From Drosophila persimilis (lineage: Eukaryota > Arthropoda > Insecta > Diptera > Drosophilidae): a DNA stretch of 64,000 nt. A model generated the notes under the pieces. It searched no databases, had not been told where the DNA came from, and saw nothing but the letters and a program-made list of their open reading frames with translations. Position numbers and translations under genes: made by a program. Shown here piece after piece: positions 25,201 to 36,500 of the stretch; within the stretch, counting starts at the first letter, position 1; every line of letters starts with the position of its first letter. The stretch is from NCBI RefSeq assembly GCF_003286085.1, contig NW_020825288.1, positions 23,312,001 to 23,376,000 of the forward strand, in the 5' to 3' direction.

Positions 25201-26234
25201 ACAGCAGCTGGGTTTTCAAATAAAAACCGTTTAATTAACAGATCAGAAATTTGCAAATTTCATTTGCATTTCAATTCAAAACGGAACGAGTGGCATGGAA
25301 CAGAGAGGAGAGCGTGTGTGTGGGAACCGTATCGATTGTCATGGAAATTAGTTGAAGGCTGGCACTTGGAGGTGGAAATGGTAATCGAATTAGATTGATT
25401 GGCTAAAGTAGTTTGAAGAATATATGGTATTTGAGGTGGATTGAAGTTTTGGGCTGAAGTTTTCCTTGTTTTTAATCAATTGAATTATACAATTTACGGC
25501 CACGTGATGTTCCAAATGGTTTAAGTCTGATTCAGTTTGTGTTTTGCATGGGCTTTGAGAGTGGTTAAGATTGAATAATTTCTCTTCTAAACATAACGTT
25601 AAGTCTTTGAGAATGTTCTGAAAATAATATCTTTTGGCCAAGATGTTAATTGAGTTCTAGTTCATTTTAGTTTTTATGGATCATGAATTGTCTCCAGCAG
25701 AAAGAAAAGACATCAGTGAACCCTTAGAGAGTTGTTTCCATTTTGTGAAGTAAAGAAGAAAGCAAATTCTAAACAAAATAAGAATCTACTGCATCGTCTA
25801 CTCCAAACCCACAGAGATCATCTAATATGTGATATTGGATTCCCCTTTGAGAGTACTCCCCCAAAACCATTAAACTTCAAATCTTTATAGTTTGTTTTTT
25901 TTTTTCCATTTATTTTTCCTGTTTGTTTTTTGTGAGTTTTTGTTGTTGATTTTTTGTGGTAACTTTTTTTAAATTTACTTTTTTGCGTACTTAAGCTGGG
26001 GAAAAAATCTAAGGCCGAAAATGTATCGTACGTATATATGTAGTATGTGTGTCTCTAACGCCATTCCCTTCGATGTTCGACTGCGACTCTTTTTACAATG
26101 TATATTCGTTAGTAATTTTTGTACTAGAAAGCTTGGGGGGCAGGACGATGCGATGGGTGTTGGGGCAAGGTTGTTGGGGCATGAGAGAAAGCAGCTTTGA
26201 CAAAAAATTAGCTAAATCTTACCAGTTAAATAGT

Positions 26235-26835
26235 CAATATGCTTAAGTAAGTTATTTATTATTAAAGTTAAGAGTACGTTTTATACATTTATACGATAAT
26301 TAATTCATATTTTATACATTTACAATACGTAGATCTTGTTTTGTTCTGCAACTAGAAAACTACGTTTAAGTTTACATAACATTTAAACAGCAAGCAATTA
26401 TGCAATTTCTTGTTCTTGTTCTTGATCTTGTTCTTGGTTTTTGTTGTTTTTGTTTTTGTTTTGTGTTTTTTGTATAATAACGTTTAAAATACATAATAAT
26501 CCTGCTCAAAGACGATTCAAAAGGTTTAAATATAGTTTCTTGTGTAGGTTTCGTTAAGATTTTTTTGTTTTCGTTTCAACAGCAATTTTTCAATTATCAG
26601 GTAAAAAGTTTAAAGTATTTTCTTCAACTTTAAGAAATATTTGGTTTTCACATTGCGCCACGAGGGCCAGGTTCTGCAGCCGCTGGCAGCAGATCCAGTC
26701 CAGGGAAGAGGACTCCTCCAAGAGTCCAGGGTCCCGGGTGGTGGCAGCCGCTGAAAGTGGTACTGGTGGCCCCGGCTGGGGCGGTGGCTGTGGCGGCGGC
26801 ATCGGTGGCTCTTCGGGCCACCAGTTCTCCCACTC
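26235..26835 (-). other. opa: opa 3'UTR (approximate)
   Basis: This follows the opa stop codon on the minus strand. The first good minus-strand AATAAA reads at 26260 down to 26255, giving a 3'UTR of about 0.6 kb. A second AATAAA at 25914-25909 in A-rich DNA would extend it to about 0.95 kb. The segment is AT-rich with an imperfect AAGAAC-type repeat at about 26405-26440. Exact 3' ends cannot be set without cDNA. Confidence 0.5.
26255..26260 (-). terminator. opa: Candidate poly(A) signal of opa
   Basis: Minus-strand AATAAA about 580 nt after the opa stop codon. An alternative lies at 25909-25914. Confidence 0.45.
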
Positions 26836-27576
26836 TCAATACGCCGTCGCCGCACCGGGATGCATCAGATGGTGGTGATGATGGTGGTGTCCAAAGTGGT
26901 TCAGCGGATTCATGGCATCCGCAGAGCCGCTCGGCGCCGCCGTGTGGTACCAGTCGCTGGGCGGATGAACCTGCGCCGCCGGATGGTACAGCAAATGGTG
27001 ATTGTGGTGCAGCATCGAGGCCGAGGCAGCCGCTGCTCCCGGGGAGGAGGCCGCCGCGGCTGCAGCCGCCGCCTGGTGGTGGTGGTGATGGTGATGGTGA
27101 TGCGGATGCGAGGGCGGTGGTCCCAGCGGGGGCGGCAGATACGCTGATGCTGAGGCGGCCATCAGTTGCAAGGCAGGCGAGGATTTTGAGTCGCTTTGAT
27201 GGGAGGCAAGTTGCTGTTGCTGCTGCTGTTGTTGCTGCTGCTGCTGCTGATGTTGCTGGTGTTGCTGCTGTTGTTGCTGCTGTTGCTGCAACAGATGAGA
27301 GGCGCTGCTGCTGGCCGTACTGCTGCTGCCGCTGCTCGAGGCCCCCAGGTGGACGCTGTGCATGGGGTTGGGCTCTGATTTGATGGAGTGCGGCGAGGAC
27401 TTGATGCCACTGCCTCCACTCAGGCTGCTCACGCCGCTGCTGCTGCCGGCACTGCCATCCAGGCGCGTCGAAGGCGGCGTCTGTGCCCCACCAGTTATGA
27501 TGCTGGAGCTGGAGCTCTCCTCCCCCTCACTGTCATAGCCGTGCGATGGAGACTTTTCGTCAATGTTGCCATGCAC
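26836..27576 (-). CDS. opa: opa coding exon 3 (last finger ligand and C-terminal region)
   Basis: The acceptor CCTTCAG ends at 27577. The exon starts V400-H401-G402, so H401, the last zinc ligand of finger 5, is encoded here and not with the rest of the finger. It then encodes an acidic/Ser stretch with [12 protein letters not shown], a TPP/SP-rich segment, KSEP (a possible sumoylation-like site), a long interrupted Gln run coded at about 27213-27297, a nine-His run, Ala runs, and a C-terminus with a seven-His run and ending PGAATAY. The stop is at 26836-26838. Confidence 0.95.
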   Translation of the reverse strand: MHGNIDEKSPSHGYDSEGEESSSSSIITGGAQTPPSTRLDGSAGSSSGVSSLSGGSGIKSSPHSIKSEPNPMHSVHLGASSSGSSSTASSSASHLLQQQQQQQQQHQQHQQQQQQQQQQQQQLASHQSDSKSSPALQLMAASASAYLPPPLGPPPSHPHHHHHHHHHQAAAAAAAASSPGAAAASASMLHHNHHLLYHPAAQVHPPSDWYHTAAPSGSADAMNPLNHFGHHHHHHHLMHPGAATAY

Positions 27577-30500
27577 CTGAAGGAGAACAAACAGACAAAA
27601 AGAGAGAGAATATTTAGTTGAATTCAACCAAAGGGAAATCGTTTAAATGTGTTAGAATGTCCTGTCTTCAGCCACCAAAAATGATCAAGATCAGGCAATT
27701 ATTATAGCTATAATAACGAAAGTGAAAACTCACCTTCATGTGCTTCCGCAGCGAGGAGGGATGCGTGTAGGACTTATCACAGCCATTGATCCGACAATTG
27801 TAGGGCTTGTCCGAGGTGTGCACGTGCGAGTGCTTCTTCCGGTCCGAGGAATTGGCGAATCGCCGATCGCAGCCCTCGTGTTCGCACTTGAAGGGTTTCT
27901 CTCCTAAAAGTAGGCCAAAAAAGATATCCATGAGTATCAATAGATAAAAGAATACAGATCTTGCATATAGTATGTGCGGAGTGTGTGCGTGGCTATAAAT
28001 ATCATTATTTATGTGAAAGGCATAAAACATATAATAGACGATGCCCATTTATGGTCTCACAATTTTTATGAACTCCCCTCCGGCACACAATTTAATAAAG
28101 GTGGGAAAAACTCATGTGTCCAATATATTTATAGGGAAAACAATAACAGAACAACAAGATATACAACAAGCACAAAAATCATATAAATTATGCGGGATCA
28201 AGGCGCCCATTGTTCGAGAGACCCAGAGACCGGGACCCTTCGACCCCGGACACCATTTTCACCTGTGCCGATGTGACGATGGTCCTTTTTCTTTTTCCGT
28301 TGGAATGGACATGGACACGAACAATAGCGGCAAGGGTAAAGGGAACAGGTCAAAAGGTTAACGCTTATTATTTGATTCGTGTGCGTAGCAAACACCTTTT
28401 CCTATCAAACTATCAAAAATAAGAAACAGTCGTCCCCATTTAGTCCGAAGTGATATTTTATAGCTTATTAGAAAATTATTTATAGCGAAGGGTGGGGGCA
28501 GCGTCGGTAGATCCCGACTCAGATGCACAGAGATAAAATCAGGATTAAACATAAATAATATTTACCCTAAAGGAAACCCTATAATTTGCCAAGATTGGTC
28601 TTTAAATTTATGGTGAGAAATGTGCATTCAGGACTTTTCTGGAGAAGCGATAGCATAAAGAAATATGTGTGTACATATTGATTAGGAATCGGTTTAAAAT
28701 CCCAACTGTTTAGTGGATCATCTAGCTTTGCATCATCAGTTTCAATCACATGCCACATTAAACGTATTCAAAGTGCACCGCGAAAAGCCCAATAAAAGCC
28801 CTATATGTATGTATGTTTGTATGGGGTTCCTTCAGTTAATTCCATTTAGCATATGGCATTTATGTCGCAGATAAGCGGCCATTATATGCACCACAAGCTT
28901 TATGACAATTGCAGCAGCTAAGCGGCTCAGAGATCTCGGAGACCCACTCTCTTTCAGAGGAAACCCACACAGGGAACGACGATGACGATGACAATAATCG
29001 AACATTTTCACACCTCGAGCTTAAAGTGGGTCTCCAGATTGGAGGAGGGTGTGCTGTGGCTAAGAAAAGCTGTCCAGCTGGGGGCAGGCACGGGTCGGTG
29101 CCAGTGCCACTGCCAGTGTCAGGGCTTTGTGTGCTGCCCCTTATAAAAAGACATCCAGCGGTGACTCTGTGGCCCGACTCCGACTCCGCGCGTTCAACAA
29201 GTTTCAGCCGTTTCATTTGTGTTTATTTTTTTTGCTTTATGTAATTTAATACTAATTTATGTGCTTTATTATCCGCATTTGAATAAAGTTTTCTTTCCCG
29301 CTTTTATTCCGTGATGCGTAATAACTCAGGCGAAAGAGAGATATATTCGTACGCGTATAAAAAAATGAACAAAAATCGGACAAAATGCTGTTCGATTTGA
29401 ATGGCGTGTCGCATTGTGGTTGTTGTTGTGGTTTCTATTAATTTGTCAAAATTTAAAACTCATAAATATGCATTACAATGGTTACCATTGGCGTGTGACT
29501 GGAGCCCAATTATATATTTTGACAGGGCTCGAGAGTTGACCGCAGAACAAGCGGCACGAATGCACTTCGATGCGCCTCGAAATCTCATCTGGTTTTTCGG
29601 TGGGAGACAATGTCAAGTGTCGGCTTTGGGTACCTTTATCAGATCGATTGTACACCTTATGGATGGCATTCAATCGAAGATTGGCGCCAGGGGAATCTCC
29701 CCGAAACGTACAGCTTTAAGGTCATTCCTTTGTAACCTTTGGTTGACTCCCAATTTCAGCTGTTATCAGCTGCTAAAATGTTATCTTTCCACGCTAATTA
29801 GTCATAAATTGGACAGGCAGCTGTCTTTGGGCACCAACCCGCTGTGCCCACTGTGCCCGCTCCTATCCGTGCTATCATTCTTATCACATTTTGTAGTTTT
29901 TCTGGAAACCCAGCAGCAGCCGACATTCCCTAGCCATATCCCTTGCCGTATCCACACACATAGGTATCCATCTCCTGGCGCGTTGCGGTCTAAACGCAGC
30001 GGGGGCAAAAACAGAATGCGATGCGGCATGTGAGGCATGAGGCATGAGGCATGAGGCAGGCGGCACGCGCTGCGGCTCAGACGACGGCATACGACGCTGA
30101 TGGCATACCATTAAAGGGTTCGTGTACCGGCTAAGTGCAGCAAGGATACGCATAATTTTCACATTCCACATGGACTCGGCGCTACAGAGCATTAAAATTT
30201 AAATTTAAATATGCTTTATTGCTTTACGTTACAGTTCAACCAACAAAAAAGTAACCAAAAACTGCCGCCCATTTATAAAATGTCAATTTCAGTTGAAATT
30301 TTCCCGACAAAAAATAAAGCCCGACAAGAAAGACGGCCTGGCACACACCCTTTTGGGCTGGCAAGTCGCCATAAGTATAGCTCCCTGTCACTCCAGCACT
30401 CCCGCTCTCCCAGTTCTTCCTCACCAAATCCCATTTAGGCTGTGCGAATCGACAAACTTATTTAAATATTTCAATAAAGTAAATCCAATGGCAAAGTCTC

Positions 30501-33500
30501 TGTGTATATAATGGTGTTATATTGTGGGAGTGGGCCTTGGGGGAGTTGGAGCTGGGTAGCCGTAACTGTGAAATAGGCCGCCTGCTCTTTGTGATTTGCA
30601 TATTATCATGAGTTGCCTATGCGCTATTTTGCTTTGCTTTACTTTCCTTTCCTTTACTTTCTGGAAAGCCCCCGAAATGGTTAATTTCCTAAGGAAAAAA
30701 ACATTCGCTCAAAACGCACGAATTGGCACGGACCCGGCTTTTGCTTGGCCTGTCATGGCGTACGTTCCGTTCCGTTCCTTTCCTTTCCGTTCCGTTCTGC
30801 GGTGTGGTACAGCTGCAAACTTGCTTTTGTTGCTGCTTTTTTTAGGGTGGCTCTTATTTTTGGGGTTGCTTTGTAATCTCTTCCCTTAACGGGTGTACGG
30901 ATGTGTCTGTGCGTGTGTGTGTGTGTGCGTGGGTTCACGTTCACCCAAGAAACTCGTACATGGCTCTATATATATATATAACATATACTTATATAATATA
31001 CAGTGTGGCTTTGTTTGTTCATCGTGTATATATAGCACATGTTTTGGCTTTTATGTAACTGCTTCTGCCGGGTTCTGTTAAGCGCAAAGCTTGGCTGTCA
31101 TTTGCAGACGACACAGAGTCGTTCGAGTGCCGAGCCGACCGTCGAGCGTCGGCCTTTCCTCCAGCTCCAGTTCCAGTTCCATCTCCACCGGCAATCTCCA
31201 TATATCTCCAACCTCCTCCTCCTTCTCTATTCCGCTCGTCTGAAATGGTTTTTGTTGCGGCTGGTTTTGCTATTATGGGGCGTTGTTTCTTTATTTTTCT
31301 TCGGAGTGACTGGTGGGGGCTGCAGGATTTTCTGATGTTTCTCTCTTTAGGGCGTAGTCAGGCCCAAACAAAAATAATATAGAAATTGTGTTTGGCTAAA
31401 CGTCTCGTAAGTGTTTTTCTTTTTTTTTTTTTTGCTGTTGTACATACGTATATGGTTTTGGGGTTTCGTGGGGGTGGTAAGGCCTACAATATGGTTTTCT
31501 TATGGGTTATGAGACAGGAGATGGAGGAGGGATGGGGGCGGGTAAGACAGGAAGCAGAAGGTTAGGATTCGTTGATAAATGGGAGTTGAACATTTGATAT
31601 CAAAAGAAACTTTTAGTTGACATTGAGGAAATACTAAAAACATTGTTTTTTCAATGGCATATTTTATTGTACAATTTTTAAACGCGTAGAAAAGCTCTGG
31701 TAAAACATTATGGTTGGGAAATCTAAAGAAAACCTATCAAAACTGGTAGAAAAAAAAATAGGATCAAACTGTAAAAATGCAAACTTTTGAAAAAAAGAAA
31801 AAAAAATTAAATAAAAAGAAAATAAAAACTATTTAAAAACTTGTTAGGAATTTAAAACAAACAAGAATACAAAACCATACGAAAATGAATACTTATGCAT
31901 TTGAAGCTCCACTGTATCAAAAAATCCAAAAATAGCAGGACCCGTCCGAGCCATGAGGAAACCATTCAAGAGGAGAGCATCTTGCATCATACCCCCATCC
32001 TGGCTCTGCCCGTGATCGCCGCTAACCGAGCGATGCAAATTAAACATCATTGACAGTCGCTGATTAATTGAACTGAATCAGGTTTTTAATTTTCAGCAAC
32101 AACAACAGCAGCGACGGCAGCAACAAAAAACATTAAAAATGAAATGCAGAAATAAAACATTTTTTGGCGTCAGAGTGACGGTTGCTTATTAAAAGCATTT
32201 CAAAAGGGAATTAATTAAAAATGAGAAAAAACGAACAAAAAACCAATCAGCAGGCAGAATCCGCGCTAACAGAGCGATAACACTGCGTTAACAGGGCGAT
32301 AACACTGTGCTAACAGGGCGATAGCCTAATTTATAGAGCGATAACAGGCCGATAAGCGTATCTCTGTAAAGGGAGCGTACGCTCGACTGCTTTAATTGCT
32401 GCTAAATAATTGGCCTGGTAAATATTTATTGCCTGCTTAAGGACCGACCGCTCAGCGCACTCACTCGCCCTCCAGCCAAAACAAAGAAGGGATCTGTCTC
32501 CCTCCGAATATGAAAGAAAGAGAGGAAGGTAGGAGCGGATGAAAGATAGCAAGAGGGGATGAGCAGCATCATCGCTCATGTGTCAACAACATGCAATGCG
32601 ATATGATTATTATTATCTAACAATACAATAACAAAACGGCAGCTCCCGTGGATGCTACTTTTTGCCTGCCCTCTCCCTCTCCCTATCCCTGCTCCCATCC
32701 CTATAGCTCTCTCTTTCTCCACACTTATATGTATCTCTTTCTATCTCCCTCGCGGTGCCTGTCTGGGTTGTTGACACTCTTCGGATTTGAGAATCCTTAG
32801 CTCATTGTATATCTGTATCTGTTTGTTTGTTTGGTATTCCTTTGGTATTCCGCCACTGTCTCTTCTTTTGCGCCGTTTCCCTGCTCCTTTTTGCTCCTTT
32901 TGTTCCTATGGTTAAAGCCGGAAAAAGCCAAACCCCGATTTCCTGGCGGTTTACATTTCAATGGGCAATTTTCCCTGGCCCTCGCTCTCGCTCCCCCTAT
33001 TTCCCCTCGTTGTGTCTCTGTTGCGAATAGCTCACTTTGGATTTTTTGTTAGGGATTGTTAGGGGGCAGTGACTGTTGATGATAGGAATATTGTTAGGGC
33101 ACTAGAGATAGAGATGTTCGATAAGCAGGTGATAGCTCACGTGGCAGTTTTTATGGGAAACGATGCACTACAAACGTCGTTAGATTCTATCTAACCATCA
33201 TCAACATACATATCTCTTCATTCATTACATCGCAAAAGCAACCCAATTTCCACTCGGACTAGTTTTAGATTTTGTGCCACAGATTTTCCCACACGACATT
33301 TGCTTTGAATATTTATAACATTTGCCTGCAGTTGATGACCAAATTAATGGCAACCATCCCGCTTCATTCCATTCCATAATAATAATAAAATCATAATTTA
33401 AATGCAATGAATGCCGCTTGTCAACGGCCAAATACAAAATCCTCTCGCTCATCATCGGGGAGAGTATCATCATAATCATCATCATCATCATCATCTTCCT

Positions 33501-36500
33501 AGAGGATGTTGCACCCCTAAATTAGAAGGGAAGTTACCTATGGGTCTGCCACACAGTCGGTCCATTGTTTGTTTGTTTGACAAAAACCATCGTTGAGTGA
33601 ATTTCCTCGATGATTTATGATTTCTGCATCCCTCCCCGATGATGAGGCCGATGACGATGACCCCCAACCCCTCATTGGGCGAGAGGAGAGACAATCCTCA
33701 CATAATTTTCGCTATTTGTTTGCAGCTTTGCCGTTTGCTGTCAAGTGATACGTTAATAATTGACACTGGGGTCAGTACACAGTCTCAGTCTCATTCCGGG
33801 TCCGAGACCGAGACCGAGCCCTGCCTTGGTCTGCGGTTTATTGTAGTCCAATCCATAGATACTCGGACATTTGGGAAATTGTTTCAAAACAAAAACACAC
33901 AAAATTTTACACTTGAATGACGGCTTGTGGGCTAATGAGGGAAAAGCATTGGGAGGAAAAGCAGGAGAAGGAAAGGGAAATGGGCGTTGTTCTATTCCAC
34001 TGTTCCTAATTGAAAGTGCTTGCAATTCTTGTACTCAAATATATGAAATATAATCTTTATTTCAACGACCGCTTTTAATAAAAACTTTTGGGTGTTGCGC
34101 CTTACTTACCACAACTCATACAACCAGTGCAGCAGCCACACAAAAACCCATACACATCCGACCCATACTCGCAGATAGACAACTAGCAGAGCTATTAGTA
34201 AAACAATGACAGCAACAGCCTTGCTGTACATGAATACAAGACCAAACATGGGCCAGCTTGTCTGGCTCGGTCTCTGTCTCTGTCCCGGTCTCTGACTCTG
34301 GCTCTGGCTCTGGGTCTGTCTCTGACTTTGGTTTCTCTCCTTTTTATGTATTTTTTCAGTCTTTTTGCGAGGCCCCCCCAACCATTTGTACAAATTTTCG
34401 ACAAGTTTGCCATGCAACTAACGCCTCTAACATATTCGAGGTGTGTGTGCCAGTACCACACAGATATATGTATGTATGTATATACTACCTACATGAGAGT
34501 GCGGCTTGCATTTAATGCATTCAAATTGCATTTGGCTGGAGCTCCAGCAGCAGGAAAAACTTTTCCAGACAGCGACCGAGCGGGGACTGACAGCAAAACT
34601 CTTGGCTGACTAAGAACTAGACATGTGTATGTATACGATATATGGAAATGTGTAAGCGTCTGGCATCTGCATCTGGCAACCTTGTGTAATAACAAAATTT
34701 GTACCCAAAAAACCATTTTCGGGTCGGGCATTAAACATTAAATTTGGTGTAAAGGCAAAAAGTTTCTCAAGAAGTTTATGGTTGGAAGATTCTGTGTACT
34801 TTTAACCGGGGTTTATGGAAATGTCTTGAATGTCTGTTGGAAATCGTCCAGAAATTAGCAAAGTAAAAAACTGTATGCACAAAATTAAATTAGATTTTCT
34901 AGTTTTACAGACATTTTTAAACTAAAACATTATTTCAGAATTTCTTATAAACTTTTAATGCAATTTGTACTTCCCATAAAAAGACTTCATGCAAGTAGAT
35001 ATCATTAGCGAATATGGGGAAATTTATATAAATTTTTACGATTTTAGCATTAAATTCTTAATGACTTTACGAGCCTCTCAGAAGGCGGTCTTTACTATAA
35101 TAAATATTAAGTCCCAGTTAATGAAGATGTGCTTGCTATGCTTGGCAGTTTAAGGCCGGGCTAATTGATTAGTTAAGTGTGTTCTACTAGAGTATCTACA
35201 GAGCGTAAGAGAGATACTCTTCAGTTGCAACAGCAACAAAATGCACTCGAATGACAAACGGAGCGTAGACAATAAGTAGAGGTAACACTAAGCCTATTGT
35301 CTGAACCCAAAACGCGTACAACAGGGCCAACACAAGGGGAGAGAGGGACAGATTGAGTACCGGAGTAAGACGACGGACTGGTAACTGAAGTCGGCTCCAG
35401 TTGACAAAGAAGTGCTAGGCCAGGATTAGCCCAAGAAGCAGCTGATGCCTCTCTCTCTCTTTCTCTCTGTTTACCCCTCATGAATGAACTGCTTACGCGA
35501 GGTAAATGTTTGCAAAAAAGAAAGCAGAAAGCAGAAAGAAATGTTTCACTTCCCTTTTAGGGGGTTACAGAACTGGAAGTAAGGGCTCTGCTCTACCAAA
35601 ATCCACAACAAAAGCAGAAGCCGAAGCGAAAGCCGAAGCCGAAGCCGGAGACCGACATTGACATTGGTGGCACGGCGGCCCGCTCGACACTCTCAAAGAG
35701 GTGTTGCTTTGTCTGGGCTTGGTCAGGGATCGGTATCTATATCTGTTTGGTATCCCTTCAGCCTGATTTTTTGCTCTTTAGCGCTCTTTAAGATCTTAAT
35801 CTTCTCAGCCCACTCGTCTCCTTCCTCTCTCTTATCCCGGTATCTGTTTGTTTCTCTTTTTTTTCGAGTTCCGTCAAGTAGAAAATCTCTTCGGTTGTTT
35901 GTCAGAAATTAAAATGTCATCAAGATTGTCATCATTTGGTTATGCGATGTGACATCTCCGGCAAACTGAAGGAGGCATGGGATGGGGTTCTTAGGCTCGT
36001 GTTTTCGGATCGCCGGGTCTCCGGGTTTCGATTTCGATTTCGGTCGGTTCTCTTATCTCAAACGGCTTGTTAAAGTTTAAACGTTGTCAATTCTAACAAG
36101 ATCCCACTCGGTGATAAAAACCAATCAATGACATCAGGCGACAAATATTTTTGTTAAGAGTCTGGCATGAGGCTGCGAGAATTTGTGGGTAAATTGGATT
36201 GGAATGGAAGTATTACCAGCCACACTATTGTTGGTATCCAGGTTTGAGGAAAGTACTACGGCTTTCTGTTCGTACTTCCCATCTTCTCAAACCCTAAACC
36301 TTTACCACCTTTCTTACACTTCAACACCTTTCTGTACCTTATCGATACTGCCTAATGAACACATCAAAACATCAACTAAAATTGCATTTCTGTTCCTAAC
36401 ACTCGACTAAAAAACACACCCATATTTCGTGGCAAACAAATTGATCTGAATATCGAAAATCGAGGGGAAAAAAGTATCACATCTCAATGGCCCACATATC

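Larger units (their letters stand above)
19522..26234. other. Intergenic region between the 750-aa gene and opa
   Basis: About 6.7 kb with no supportable gene. A weak poly(A)-like AATAAG (19578-19583) follows the 750-aa gene. The rest holds simple repeats (entries below), AT-rich stretches and T-rich tracts toward 25.9 kb. Open frames are short and overlap on both strands. Downstream enhancers of opa could lie here, but none can be named from sequence alone. Confidence 0.5.

Noticed and set aside
26757..27383. 208-codon plus-strand frame opposite opa exon 3
   Set aside because: It is the antisense of the opa Gln/Ala/His repeats; the minus strand is the recognised coding strand.
32265..32355. 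CRISPR array
   Set aside because: The units are directly adjacent 22-mers without spacers, in animal DNA.
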